Shown here in pieces: positions 1-9,143 of a stretch of DNA of 64,000 nt. This DNA comes from Solirubrum puertoriconensis. GTDB taxonomy: Bacteria; Bacteroidota; Bacteroidia; Cytophagales; Hymenobacteraceae. The stretch lies in contig NZ_LNAL01000008.1 in assembly GCF_001483135.1 (NCBI RefSeq), forward strand, positions 1,116,001 to 1,180,000. The letters run 5' to 3'. Each line of letters starts with the position of its first letter. Position 1 is the first letter of the stretch. The notes beneath the pieces are model-generated. The model searched no databases. It was not told the DNA's origin and worked only from the letters and a program-made list of their open reading frames with translations. Made by a program: the position numbers and the translations under genes.

Positions 1-1142
1 GGGCCAGCCCGAAGGAGAAATCAACGGGGTATGTGGTTGCCAAGAGTTACTCCAGGCAATAAAGGCATCGGCAATTGGCAGCGTACCAAACAAGTAGCAC
101 TTTTGCCCCCGGCTTGCCCAAGGTATTCCGAAGGCCTCGATGCTATTACGCAGGCGAACGGCCAAAAGCGTATCGCCATATTGTTCCGCCGCCCGACGTC
201 CTACAATCGAAGCAGCGCCTCCGATACCCACACAACAGGGCCGGAGTCGATGTCGCTTGCGCCGTCAACGCCGTGCGGATGCTCTCGAAACCCTGGCAAA
301 CCCAACCGCTCATCAGCAAAGTGCTGTTTATACAGCATGTAATGCGGCCGGGCATACGCCGGATCAATCTCGTAGAGCATGCTTAGTAATAAGCTTTGCG
401 AAGAGCCACGGGCACTTTCAAGCACTTTGCCCGACTGGGCTTCTACCGAGTGTGGAATCATCCCGCGCATATCAGTGTGAGTGGCTACCCGTTGTAGCCA
501 AACTTGCAGCAACTCTTGGTATAGGGGAGTGAACACCCGATCGTGCGTGGCTAACGCTGCGGCGCATACTGCTGCATCGGCTGGCCAAGCACCTCTGGCG
601 TAGGACTCCGGAAAAGGTGTGCCTGCATCCGCAAGTACGGCGGCAATTTGCTGGCATGTGCGCCGAAACAACTCCACATCGCCAGGCCTACGCTTAGCCG
701 CTGGCTGACTCAGCAGCAACTTACCTAGGGAGTAACCCAACCAACCGTTGTAAAAAGCGCCATGTGGCAGCGGCAGCGTGGCATCAAACACCTGCTGGCC
801 AGCAGGCGAAGCAATTTCCTTCACTGCCCAACTACTTTCGGCGGTTGCTTCTTGGTGCAACATTGTTTGTGGAGAAGCGGCGGCGGCTACCTCACTCCAA
901 CAAAGGCTGTAAAAGGCGTTCAGGAATACATGTCCTTCGGGATATATTTCTTGCATGTCATGTGCAGCACCGGCATGCAACTGTGCTTTCAAATGGCGCA
1001 GTTGAGCTAGCAAATCAGCATTCATGGAGTTCGTTCCACCATCTGTGTTTGGCTGATGATACAGCCGAACATTGAGGGTGATTATGTACAGAAGTATGCT
1101 CCCTAACAACAAGCTGGCTGTTAGCCGTAATAGCTTTATCAT
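1..1142 (-). pseudogene. Conserved membrane-anchored protein, frameshifted and cut by the window edge
   Basis: The gene starts at ATG 1142 and runs off the left edge. The first 313 residues begin with one hydrophobic segment (about residues 7-25), a signal peptide or anchor, followed by a soluble helical-looking domain. In the original frame it stops at 201-203, just after a conserved-looking stretch DIDSGPVVW. If one base is added in the short C run near 227-233, translation continues in another frame as GIGGAASIVGRRAAEQYGD and stays open to base 1, still with protein-like composition. So this is either a recent one-base deletion or a sequencing error; the sequence alone cannot decide. I do not recognise the family. 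It is separated from the upstream SDR gene by a strong hairpin terminator, so it is probably transcribed alone. Confidence 0.7.
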
Positions 1143-1190
1143 GATGATTGTATCTGTTAAGCAAACCAGCTAATAAGTAAATATGGAAAC

Positions 1191-1226
1191 AGCAGGGCCC
1201 GCATATGAAGGTATGCGGGCCCTGCT
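1191..1226 (-). terminator. Rho-independent-type hairpin
   Basis: A perfect 15-bp stem (1191-1205 with 1212-1226) closes a 6-base loop. It lies just past the stop codon of the minus-strand epimerase gene, with only a weak T-run after it, and probably ends that transcript. Confidence 0.7.
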
Positions 1227-1259
1227 GTTTGGTATGCTTGTTAAAAACAAATAGCTCAG

Positions 1260-2189
1260 CTACTCTTCTTCACGTTGGTAGAAGGACTCCAACGCTTCGC
1301 GTAAGTCGGGGTGCTCGAACCGGAAACCTTGCTCCAGCACTTTTTGTGCACTAACGCGCTGCGAGGCCAGTACTATCTCGCTCATTTCGCCCATAAGCAA
1401 CTTCAGGCCAAACTCTGGCACTTTGGGTAATACCAGCGGGCGGTGAAGTACTTCGGCCAGCGTAGAAGTAAACTCTTTATTAGTGACAGGGTGCGGCGAC
1501 ACCGCGTTGTATGTACCCTGCCACTCGGGCTCTTCCATCATCTGGATAAGCAAGCGGCAAAGGTCGTCGATGTGCACCCACGACATGTACTGGCGTCCGC
1601 TACCTAGGGCCGCACCAGCCATCAGCTTTACCGGACGGGCAATGCTGGGCAGTGCGCCGCCTTCGTCGCTGAGCACAATACCGATGCGGGTAATCACAGT
1701 ACGAACGCCTAGGTTTTGCACCTGCTGCGCAGCACGCTCCCACTGTGTAGCCACGTCGGCCAAGAAATCATCGGCCGGGGCAGGAGGGGTATCCTCGGTT
1801 AACACTCGGTCGTCGGCGTCGCCGTAGATGCCGATAGCCGAAGCCGAGATGAATGCTTTCACGTGGTGCGGCCGTTCGCGCAACTCGCGCGCGAGCAGGT
1901 TAGTGCCTCCCACGCGGCTCGACATGATTTCGTGCTTCCGCTCCTCCGACCATTTTTCATCGGAAACGCTGGCGCCAGCGAGGTTCACAATAAAATCGGC
2001 ATACCCAATAGCGGCCTCGTCGATCTGATCGGCAGCGGGGTCCCAGCGGAAACTGCAGTAGCGTCCACGTCCGGTTTGCCGGCTGAGGTGGGCAACTTCG
2101 TATCCGGCATCAATCAGCATTTCGGAGAGGCGCATACCAATAAGGCCGCGTCCTCCCGAAATCAACACTTTGCGCAACGATGGTTTCAT
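1260..2189 (-). CDS. TIGR01777-family SDR epimerase (YfcH/SulA-like)
   Basis: A 309-residue extended short-chain dehydrogenase-like protein. The N-terminus carries the nucleotide-binding glycine motif GGRGLIG (about residues 12-18), followed by NLAGASV and the SASAIGIYGD block that is characteristic of the TIGR01777 branch; the last 50 residues match the DUF1731 C-terminal piece (HRPLVLPKVPEFGLKLLMGE). Length is normal for the family. Members are cytoplasmic NAD(P)-binding proteins whose substrate is not established, so no reaction is assigned. ATG 2189 sits directly before the motif-bearing strand and is the natural start. It is followed by its own terminator hairpin. Confidence 0.9.
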   Translation of the reverse strand: MKPSLRKVLISGGRGLIGMRLSEMLIDAGYEVAHLSRQTGRGRYCSFRWDPAADQIDEAAIGYADFIVNLAGASVSDEKWSEERKHEIMSSRVGGTNLLARELRERPHHVKAFISASAIGIYGDADDRVLTEDTPPAPADDFLADVATQWERAAQQVQNLGVRTVITRIGIVLSDEGGALPSIARPVKLMAGAALGSGRQYMSWVHIDDLCRLLIQMMEEPEWQGTYNAVSPHPVTNKEFTSTLAEVLHRPLVLPKVPEFGLKLLMGEMSEIVLASQRVSAQKVLEQGFRFEHPDLREALESFYQREEE

Positions 2190-2319
2190 TGTATAAGCAC
2201 TACGAAGAGCCCGTATACTGCCGATAAGCTCAAAAGGGGCTGCAAGTTAAGGGGCTGGCTTCACATCCACCTTTCAGGAACGATTGGGGTGGCAATTAGG
2301 TGCGTTATGCCGATGGGAG

Positions 2320-2985
2320 TTACTTCCCAATCAGTCGCAAAAACTCGCGTCGCAATTGTTCGTCGCGCCCAAATGCGCCGCCGTACTCCGCTGTAATGGT
2401 AGAGCTGCTGGTATCGTTTACGCCGCGGCTCATTACGCACAGGTGGTCGGCTTCGATGAGTACGGCCACGTCGTCGGTACGGAGGCTCTGCTTTAGCTCC
2501 TCGGCAATTTGGCGGGTCAGGCGTTCCTGCACTTGGGGGCGGCGGGCATAGTATTGCACTACGCGGTTCAGCTTCGAGAGGCCTACTACATGCTCGCCGG
2601 GTAGGTAAGCTACGTGCGCCTTACCTATAATAGGTACGAAGTGATGCTCGCAGCACGAAAACAGCGTAATGTCGCGCTCAACCAATATGTGATTATACTG
2701 GTAACGATTCTCGAACAGGCGCACTTCGGGCCGATGCTGCGGATCGAGGCCGCGGAACCATTCGTTCACGAACATTTTGGCCACCCGGCGCGGAGTACCG
2801 TTCAGGCTGTCGTCGGTGAGGTCGAGACCGAGCAGGTGCATGATCTCGCGGAAGTGCGCCGTGATGCCGGCAATTTTGTCTTCTTCGCTAAGGGCGAAAG
2901 CATCGGGCCGCAAAGGGGTGCGCAGCTCGGCATCCAGGCGGTCGTCGGCTCCTGGAAGGGCTGCTGGGTCGGGCTGTTTAGCCAT
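2320..2985 (-). CDS. folE: GTP cyclohydrolase I
   Basis: A 221-residue protein that converts GTP to 7,8-dihydroneopterin triphosphate, the first step of folate and pterin synthesis. The zinc and catalytic signatures are intact: CCEHHF at about residues 110-115 and HLCVMSRGV near residue 180, which carries the second zinc Cys. The N-terminal 30 residues are a variable extension; the family core starts near EEDKIAGITAHFREI. Its ATG overlaps the last 8 bases of the upstream pterin gene, so the two are translationally coupled. Together they feed the same pterin pool, and a dihydroneopterin aldolase gene is found about 30 kb away in the window. Confidence 0.97.
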   Translation of the reverse strand: MAKQPDPAALPGADDRLDAELRTPLRPDAFALSEEDKIAGITAHFREIMHLLGLDLTDDSLNGTPRRVAKMFVNEWFRGLDPQHRPEVRLFENRYQYNHILVERDITLFSCCEHHFVPIIGKAHVAYLPGEHVVGLSKLNRVVQYYARRPQVQERLTRQIAEELKQSLRTDDVAVLIEADHLCVMSRGVNDTSSSTITAEYGGAFGRDEQLRREFLRLIGK

Positions 2986-3385
2986 GGTATTCTACAAAGT
3001 TGCGGTCCGTTTCGTGAAGCGTGACCGATAAGGCCAGGTTGTTGGCCAGGTGAGGCCGCAGCCGCTGCCAGCACACGCGGGCAATATTCTCGGCCGTGGG
3101 GTTGAGCTGGCGAAAATCCTCGGTGTCGAGGTTCAGGTTGCGGTGGTCAAAGGTATTTAGAATCTCGCGTTTGATTAGGTCGCTCAGCTCCTTCAGGTCA
3201 TACACATAGCCCGTATCGGGGTTAGGTTCGCCCGTCAGACGCACCGTTAGCACATAGTTGTGTCCGTGGTAGTTAGGGTTGTTGCAGAGGCCAAATACCC
3301 GGTCGTTCTCCTCGTCCGACCAGGATGGGTTGAAGAGGCGATGCGCCGCGTTGAAATGCTCAGTGCGTCCTACGGTTACTTTCAT
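2978..3385 (-). CDS. queD: 6-pyruvoyl-tetrahydropterin synthase / QueD family
   Basis: A 135-residue 6-carboxy- or 6-pyruvoyl-tetrahydropterin synthase. It uses dihydroneopterin triphosphate, the product of the overlapping folE gene. The zinc histidines are visible as FNAAHRL (His15 region) and HGHNY (about residues 40-44), and the catalytic pair region FDHRNLN and the C-terminal LHETDRNFVEY are conserved. Length is typical for QueD. Whether it serves queuosine or tetrahydropterin synthesis cannot be told here because no other queuosine gene is nearby. Start ATG 3385 is upstream of all conserved blocks. Stop codon and folE start overlap by 8 bases. Confidence 0.93.
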   Translation of the reverse strand: MKVTVGRTEHFNAAHRLFNPSWSDEENDRVFGLCNNPNYHGHNYVLTVRLTGEPNPDTGYVYDLKELSDLIKREILNTFDHRNLNLDTEDFRQLNPTAENIARVCWQRLRPHLANNLALSVTLHETDRNFVEYHG

Positions 3386-3650
3386 GAGGTGCTTAACTGC
3401 TAGTTTGGGCGGTTTGTTTCGGTATTTGCATCCTACTCAATAACAGCACTTTATCAAGTATATATTTTTTGAATCTTGAACTTAACAAATATTTCAAAGG
3501 ATATATCTAATAAAAATTATATGGAGTAAAAAAAATCTAGGTCCTACTCTGGCGCTTTGTGTAGGGGTGGTTAAATTTGGTGAGTTGTTACCCGCAAATA
3601 GCGAGCGGCTGCACCTCACACTTCGTTTTCACACACTTATTTCACACTCT
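3386..3650. promoter_or_regulatory. AT-rich divergent intergenic region
   Basis: This 265-base spacer separates divergent queD (minus) and the secreted coiled-coil gene (plus). Bases 3450-3540 are strikingly AT-rich compared with surrounding DNA. A match to the Bacteroidota -7 element TAnnTTTG is present at 3572-3579 (TAAATTTG), 72 bases before the plus-strand start, but a TTTG at 3556-3559 is too close to be its -33 partner, so the promoter call is tentative. Confidence 0.4.
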
Positions 3651-4355
3651 ATGAAATCAGGCGTACTCCTCTCTCTGTTGCTGTTCGTCCTGACGACTGC
3701 AGGCTTCGCTCAACGCTCGCCGGTAGACGAAACGGAAATGGCAGTAAAAGGCATCCCTCGTAAAGGTCAGCGCGTGACTATCCAGCTGGATAGCAAGCGG
3801 GTTGAAGATTCGTGGGTAAAGCTCATCAACGAAAAAATCGGCAAAGTTAAAGCCGATAAAGGTGTGTACTCGATGGATGGTGTAGTGGTTGAGTCGATTT
3901 CTAAGACTCCGATCCGCATCATCTCGAAAGTTGACGCCGTACCGACCGGTACTACCGTTTGGTGGTCGATCGACTTGGGTAACGCTTACCTGAGCAAAGA
4001 CGCTACTCCGCAGCAGTGGAAGTCGGCCGAAAACTACCTGAAGGATTTCGCTCGCCAACTGTACCGCGAAGACATTGCCCTGCAGGTACAAGAAGCTGAG
4101 CGTGCTCTGATTAACTCGCAAAACAACCACATGGCTGTAATTGCGAAGCAGGATGCCATCAAGAAGGACATCGAGCGCAACAAGCAGAAGAAAATTGAAA
4201 TTCAGCAGCAGCTGGCCGAAAACGCTGCCGAACTGGTGAAGCTCAACAACATGGTTGACTCGAACCTGAAGGAGCAAGAAGCCGCTCGCGCCGACATTGT
4301 TAACATGCGCGTGCAGCTGGAGTCGGTTAAGGAGCGCATGAACAAGATCGAGTAG
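3651..4355 (+). CDS. Secreted coiled-coil protein of unknown function
   Basis: The frame is open from GTG 3567, but ATG 3651 gives a clean signal peptide (MKSGVLLSLLLFVLTTAGFA, cleavage before Q) and is chosen; product 234 residues. After the signal, residues about 25-140 form a compact domain that starts MAVKGIPRKGQRVTIQLDSK, and residues about 140-234 are a charged helical coiled coil rich in Q, E, K and A. Codon choice is less GC-biased than in the neighbours (many GCT and CGT codons), which suggests high expression. I do not recognise a named family; it looks like a conserved periplasmic or surface-associated Bacteroidota protein. A strong terminator follows. Confidence 0.8.
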   Translation: MKSGVLLSLLLFVLTTAGFAQRSPVDETEMAVKGIPRKGQRVTIQLDSKRVEDSWVKLINEKIGKVKADKGVYSMDGVVVESISKTPIRIISKVDAVPTGTTVWWSIDLGNAYLSKDATPQQWKSAENYLKDFARQLYREDIALQVQEAERALINSQNNHMAVIAKQDAIKKDIERNKQKKIEIQQQLAENAAELVKLNNMVDSNLKEQEAARADIVNMRVQLESVKERMNKIE

Positions 4356-4377
4356 TTCTGTTCGCGGCTTTCTAATA

Positions 4378-4416
4378 CAAAAAAGCCCCGCCACATTGCT
4401 GGCGGGGCTTTTTTCT
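4378..4416. terminator. Bidirectional terminator
   Basis: A 12-bp stem AAAAGCCCCGCC / GGCGGGGCTTTT (4381-4392 with 4401-4412) with flanking A and T runs lies between convergent genes and can end transcripts from both strands. Confidence 0.9.
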
Positions 4417-4490
4417 TTTGTAGTGCTTCAGAAGTTGTGCATAGTATGGCCCCCTTTCGGGACTGAGTGCACCGCTGACCTAGGTCGTAG

Positions 4491-5153
4491 CTACGGCTTA
4501 AGCACGGCGCGTATTTGCTGCTCAGCGGCTTCGGGGCCGCGCCACCCAACCACGCGTATCTGCCCCGGTTCGCCGGTGTGCTGGTACCAAAGGCGCAAGG
4601 TTTCGCGTGCGGCCGGGTAGCGCGTGACCAACTCTTGCCACGTGGTAACGGGCAAGTTGCGCAGGCTGGGCCGAGCCGGAACTGTGAGCACCACCGATTC
4701 CATTTCGCCGCCGTTGTCGAGGAGTAGCAGGGCCAGCGGCAACACCTCGAGCACGGTGCCCGATGGCTGACCCTCTGCCAGCACAATAGCTGGTTGCGGC
4801 CGCCCTAGGGAATAGCGTTTGGAGGCAGGGAGGTGCGTGGAAGGAATAAAGCCTGCATTTACTGGGAAAGGCAGGAAATCGATGCGGCGCTCAATGCCCG
4901 CGTGCATCTCCGGCTTGAAATCGTTGCTGCGAGGTTCGTAGCGTAGCACACGGTTTGAGCCGGCGGGCGTTTCTACCACCACTTGCAGCAGGCGGCGCTC
5001 TTCGGAATAGGCAGGCAGTTTATCAAAACGCTCCTGACAACTGGTAAGCCCAGCCGCCAGGAGCGCGAATGATACAGTAACTGCAGAACCTGAATTACCG
5101 AAGTGCCTGATCGATGAGGCGCAGCGGGTTGGCTTTTTGCAAATTGAGAACAA
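4491..5153 (-). CDS. Inorganic pyrophosphatase-like lipoprotein, probably inactive
   Basis: A 220-residue protein with a lipoprotein signal: a hydrophobic stretch ending LAAGLTSC, where the Cys would be lipidated. The mature part follows the family I pyrophosphatase fold: VVVETPAGSN, then FPVNAGFIPST (compare the family pattern PANYGFIPNT), then GTVLEVLPLALLLLDNGGE. The acidic metal ligands are missing: the usual DPLDVLV is RPQPAIVL here and the later DxGExD is LDNGGEMES. It is therefore likely a pseudoenzyme or binding protein on the membrane. The ATG at 5153 lies 59 bases inside the upstream peptidase gene; no later ATG or GTG precedes the signal region, so the start is uncertain. It is co-transcribed with that peptidase. 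Confidence 0.65.
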   Translation of the reverse strand: MFSICKKPTRCASSIRHFGNSGSAVTVSFALLAAGLTSCQERFDKLPAYSEERRLLQVVVETPAGSNRVLRYEPRSNDFKPEMHAGIERRIDFLPFPVNAGFIPSTHLPASKRYSLGRPQPAIVLAEGQPSGTVLEVLPLALLLLDNGGEMESVVLTVPARPSLRNLPVTTWQELVTRYPAARETLRLWYQHTGEPGQIRVVGWRGPEAAEQQIRAVLKP

Positions 5154-8094
5154 AGCGAATGTTGTCGGTGAAGTTCTTGCGGCTGCTAGGGAAACCGTTG
5201 TCGTACTGCGAGCCTGCTATCGGCAAATAAAGCCGGAATGCATCATTCAGTAAAGGCAAAGCCAGGCCGGCATCGTAAAACAGCCGTTGGTTTCCGCCGC
5301 CGGGCAGCGTAAAGCGACGGTTGGCTGCGCCTAGGTCGGCAAATACTACGAAGGCCGTTTTGGGCAAATCGGCTTCTAAATTGAGGGTGGTAAGCCACTT
5401 ATCAGCATACACTGGCAGAAATGCTTTGAAAGCGCCGTCGCGGTCGTCGGTTTGGTGCACCTGAGCCGTAAGGGCATCGGAGATTTGCCGGCGGTCCAAG
5501 AAGGGAGTTTGCCGGCGGTAATCGGGGCTGCCGCTCAGGCCAATAACATACGGCGACTCGGCTGCCTGCGACAGGAACCGACCACCAAACAGGCGCACTC
5601 GGAAGCTACGCTTCTCGGCGTAATGCTGCTCGTAGCGCAAAGCGGCACGCAGCAACTGAGGCGAATCGTAAGTAGTGCCTGCGCTCCGTGGCGTAAAGGC
5701 GTTGAGCTCCACATCGGCTCCGTAGCTGCGGGCGGCATCGCCACCTAGGAGCTCGTAACGGAGAGTAGGAATGATGTTGCCCGTCGAGGAAGGGTCTTGC
5801 TCGGTGCGTACGATGGTGTAAGCCAGCTGCACTTGCTGGCGCAGGTTGCCCCACTGCGTGCGGCGCAGCTCCAACGACAAGCTCGGCTCGAGCTTAGTAT
5901 ACCGTTCAAAGCTCGACATGTGGAAGGAGGTAGTAACACGCTGCAGGTAGCGGCTGCTCGGCAGCGCGGTCAGGTTTAGCTGGCCAATGCCTTTCAGGTC
6001 GCGGCGGTTAAAGCTGAACATCGGCATGGCCACGTAGCTCAGCTTGTTCAGCACCAACGGGTTGTTGTAGAAAGCAGCACCTAGCATAAACTTATCGTAG
6101 GTGTTGGCGCCTACAACTGGTAGCCAGTAGAAGTCGGTACGGTCCCAACGCTCTACGCCTGCCAGCGGCCGGAGACGCAGTGGCTCAAGGGTAGGAAAAG
6201 TGCCCTCGAGCAGGCGCTGCTCGTCGCGGCGGTTGAGCTGCGGCGTAATGTACTCGGGGTCCACAACGACGGCTGCCACCTCGGGCGTGCGGCGGAAGTT
6301 GAGCTGCGTTACGTCGGTGTCTTCGTCGCCGGTAGTGCGGTCTTCGGCTTCGCGGCCGCCAAATACGGGCGTCCACTGCAACTCTAGTACTTTGCCTTGG
6401 GCATCTACCGTTGCTACCGGCACCGACCAAGGGGCCGTCGATTCGTTACGGACCAGCACTTTCACCTGGTCACCAGCCTTCAGCAGGTTCGACACGGTAG
6501 CGTTGTAGCGCGTAGTGGTGCCAAGCATCTGCTGGAAGAACCAGTCGAGTTTCTGACCGGTTGCTTCTTCAAATGCCACTTGCATATCGGCCGGCGAGGG
6601 GTGGCGGAACTTCCAACGGTCGTAGTAGAAGTGCATGGCTTTGTCGAACCTTTCCTGCCCTAGGTACCCAGCGAGGTAGCGGAGCAGGGCAGCGGTTTTC
6701 ACGTACACCACTGCGCCGTAGTTGTAGCTGGTATACTGGCCGGCAGCTAATCCAGCATTGGGCTGATCGTAGCCACGGCTGGCAGCTGCCTGCCACTGAG
6801 CTTGGGCTACTGCCGCGGGTGGTACGCCCGTCAGGCCAAGTTTCTGGGCTACGGTTGGGTTGTTGGCGGCCTTCGCCAAGGGGTCGGAAGGGGTCTGATG
6901 AAACGCCTCGAGTACCCGGTTCTCTAAATACGAATTCACCCCTTCGTCCTGCCAAGGATGCTCGCGCTCGTTGGAGGCCAAAATACCGTAGAACCAGTTG
7001 TGGCCAACTTCGTGCACGATGGCAAACGGATCGGTAACCGTAACCATCGGATACTCCATGCCCGAGCCGGCACTCAGCGCGCCATCAACGGCGGTTGCGG
7101 CCGAATAGGGGTATTCGCCAACCCAGCGCGAGTAGCCCTCCAGCGCATACCGAATGTCGTTGCGATGCTTCAGCCAATCGGCGGCGTTGCGGTTGGTAAA
7201 GAGCATCCACGCGGTTACGCTCCGGCCTGAGTTGGGCAGTTGCACTACGTCTTTCAGCACGTTAAAGCGCTTATCGGCAAACCACGCAAAATCGTGTACG
7301 CGGTCTTGGGTGTAGCGCAGCGTTTTGCTGTTCGACGACGAAGCTGGAAATTCCTCGCTGGTGCCAAACTCCTCGGGCTTGGTTTTGCCCGCCGAAGAAG
7401 TCGCCAGTTGGTTGAGACGCTGTAGCTCGTCGGGGTTCTGCAGCTCGCCCGTCGCTCCTACCACGTAGTTGTCGGGCAGGGTAATGCGCACATCAAACGA
7501 GCCGAACTCCGAGTAGAATTCGCCCTGATCGAGGTAGGGCATAGGGTGCCAGCCGGTGCGGTCGTACACGGCGGGCTTGGGATACCACTGGGTTATTTGG
7601 TAGCTCTGCCCTACGTGGCCCATGCGCGAAAAAGAATCGGGCAGCTTTACACGGAAGGGCGTGCTAATGGTAATGCGCTGCCCCGGCTGCACCGGTTGCG
7701 GCAACACAAGCTTGGCAATGTCGGGGTTTTGCGCATCGAGCTCGAAGCGCGCCGATTGCCCATCGACTTTAAAGTCGAGCTGATCGATGTATCCGCGTGC
7801 TTCGGGCTTTGCAAACTCAAACTTCAGCTTACCCACTTGGCGCTGTTGCCGCGCAAAAGCCGTGGAGTTGTCGCGGTATGCGTTGGGCCATAAATGGATG
7901 TAGATAAAAGGCAGCGCGTCGGGCGAGTTGTTGACGTACTGCATTTCCTCGCGGCCTGTCAGCACGTGCTGCTTGTCGTCGAGGGCAACGTCGATGGAGT
8001 AGTTAACCTCCTGTTGCCAATACGGGCGCTCGGTTTGGGCAAGGGCTGCCAGCGGCAGCACTACCAGCGCAAGGCTGGCTATTAATTTTTGCAT
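5095..8094 (-). CDS. M1-family zinc metallopeptidase with C-terminal barrel-like domain
   Basis: A 999-residue secreted protein. Residues 1-19 are a signal peptide ending ALA. Residues about 25-560 are a gluzincin aminopeptidase: exopeptidase-like motif GSGMEYP at 343-349, zinc site HEVGH at 361-365 and the third ligand Glu384 exactly 18 residues after the second His. Residues about 560-640 look like a beta-sandwich. The last 340 residues, from about RRDEQRLLEGTF on, have alternating aromatic and polar strands typical of an outer-membrane or surface barrel, which simple M1 enzymes (about 600 residues here) do not need. Predicted to act at the outer membrane on peptides. The lipoprotein gene follows and overlaps its 3' end. 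Confidence 0.85.
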   Translation of the reverse strand: MQKLIASLALVVLPLAALAQTERPYWQQEVNYSIDVALDDKQHVLTGREEMQYVNNSPDALPFIYIHLWPNAYRDNSTAFARQQRQVGKLKFEFAKPEARGYIDQLDFKVDGQSARFELDAQNPDIAKLVLPQPVQPGQRITISTPFRVKLPDSFSRMGHVGQSYQITQWYPKPAVYDRTGWHPMPYLDQGEFYSEFGSFDVRITLPDNYVVGATGELQNPDELQRLNQLATSSAGKTKPEEFGTSEEFPASSSNSKTLRYTQDRVHDFAWFADKRFNVLKDVVQLPNSGRSVTAWMLFTNRNAADWLKHRNDIRYALEGYSRWVGEYPYSAATAVDGALSAGSGMEYPMVTVTDPFAIVHEVGHNWFYGILASNEREHPWQDEGVNSYLENRVLEAFHQTPSDPLAKAANNPTVAQKLGLTGVPPAAVAQAQWQAAASRGYDQPNAGLAAGQYTSYNYGAVVYVKTAALLRYLAGYLGQERFDKAMHFYYDRWKFRHPSPADMQVAFEEATGQKLDWFFQQMLGTTTRYNATVSNLLKAGDQVKVLVRNESTAPWSVPVATVDAQGKVLELQWTPVFGGREAEDRTTGDEDTDVTQLNFRRTPEVAAVVVDPEYITPQLNRRDEQRLLEGTFPTLEPLRLRPLAGVERWDRTDFYWLPVVGANTYDKFMLGAAFYNNPLVLNKLSYVAMPMFSFNRRDLKGIGQLNLTALPSSRYLQRVTTSFHMSSFERYTKLEPSLSLELRRTQWGNLRQQVQLAYTIVRTEQDPSSTGNIIPTLRYELLGGDAARSYGADVELNAFTPRSAGTTYDSPQLLRAALRYEQHYAEKRSFRVRLFGGRFLSQAAESPYVIGLSGSPDYRRQTPFLDRRQISDALTAQVHQTDDRDGAFKAFLPVYADKWLTTLNLEADLPKTAFVVFADLGAANRRFTLPGGGNQRLFYDAGLALPLLNDAFRLYLPIAGSQYDNGFPSSRKNFTDNIRFVLNLQKANPLRLIDQALR

Positions 8095-8233
8095 AGAGTA
8101 AAGGCGAATGCGTGGCGAAAGTACGTGTTCGGCACGTATGGCGGTTGCCTTGCCATAACCTAGGTACTACCGCGGCCGTTAGCCTGTGCACGGTGCCGCT
8201 TGGCGCCAATGCTTAACCATACACCTAAGCCCG

Positions 8234-8635
8234 ATGGAAAAGAAGTATGTACAGCACGAGGTGCACCTCGATGCAGCCGCTAAGCTACTCAGCGGCGACT
8301 TGCAGGAAGAAGCTAACCGCGCTGGCCTCGACAACCAATTGCAGCGCTGGATTGAAGACCTAAAGGATGGCGGCCACCAAGATTTCCACGAACTCATCGT
8401 GGATCTGCAGGCGCTAAAAGCCCACTTCGGCGGCGGGGCCATCGATGGCAAGTTGGTGGGGCAGTTGCTGCACCGCCTAGGTGAGAACACCGCTAAGGTG
8501 GCGCACCTGGCCGAAGGCAACGTTAAGCCCCGGGTTGAGAATTTAAGCCAAGCCTTGCTGGAGGCTGCACGCCAAGTAGCGGGTGGCCGCACCAGCCCCG
8601 ATGAAGATTTGCGGCAAGACTCAGCTCAGCGCTAA
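8234..8635 (+). CDS. Small soluble hypothetical protein
   Basis: ATG 8234 is preferred over GTG 8186 because the extra 16 residues look random while MEKKYVQHEVHLDAAAKLL reads as a folded start; product 133 residues. It is helical, acidic and without a signal or membrane segment. I recognise no domain. It stands alone, divergent from the M1 peptidase gene and convergent to rplS, and is followed by a strong bidirectional hairpin. Confidence 0.6.
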   Translation: MEKKYVQHEVHLDAAAKLLSGDLQEEANRAGLDNQLQRWIEDLKDGGHQDFHELIVDLQALKAHFGGGAIDGKLVGQLLHRLGENTAKVAHLAEGNVKPRVENLSQALLEAARQVAGGRTSPDEDLRQDSAQR

Positions 8636-8671
8636 GTCTAATACAACAGCCGCATCAACGTGTATGAAACA

Positions 8672-8707
8672 AAACAGGGCCTCTACCGCTAGGTAGAGGC
8701 CCTGTTT
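8672..8707. terminator. Bidirectional terminator
   Basis: A 16-bp perfect stem starting AAACAGGGCC (8672-8687 with 8692-8707) with a 4-base loop separates the convergent small gene and rplS. A run of T follows in both directions. Confidence 0.9.
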
Positions 8708-8727
8708 GTAATAGGGAGCTAAATGCC

Positions 8728-9084
8728 TTAGGCGCGCTTCTCCTTGATACGAGCTGCTTTGCCCGACAGGCCGCGCAGGTAGAACAGGCGGGCACGACGA
8801 ACTTTACCGCGACGGATCAGTTCGATCTTGTCAATGTTCGGCGAGATAATCGGGAAGATGCGCTCCGTACCGATCTGGTTCGACACCTTACGTACAGTGA
8901 AAGTTTCACCGTTCGTGTTAGCATTCCGGCGCTGAATAACTACGCCTTGGAACTGCTGGATGCGCTCCTTGTTGCCTTCGCGAATCTTAACGTGTACGTT
9001 AACGGTATCGCCGGGTGCAAACTCGGGGAAGCTGGCGCGGCGCTCTTTGGCTTCCTGGTTGATGAGGTCGAGAAGTTGGCTCAT
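8728..9084 (-). CDS. rplS: Ribosomal protein L19
   Basis: A 118-residue protein of the 50S subunit at the 30S interface. The family pattern is clear: [50 protein letters not shown] and the end [20 protein letters not shown]. An in-frame GTG at 9123 adds 13 residues not found in L19, so ATG 9084 is used. It ends the rpsP-rimM-trmD-rplS group, but a very good promoter lies between it and trmD, so it can be made independently. Confidence 0.97.
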   Translation of the reverse strand: MSQLLDLINQEAKERRASFPEFAPGDTVNVHVKIREGNKERIQQFQGVVIQRRNANTNGETFTVRKVSNQIGTERIFPIISPNIDKIELIRRGKVRRARLFYLRGLSGKAARIKEKRA

Positions 9085-9143
9085 GACAGCAAAAAATCTT
9101 GAAAGGACGGCGCCGCCGCCCAAGTGGTTTCGGTAAGGAGGCG

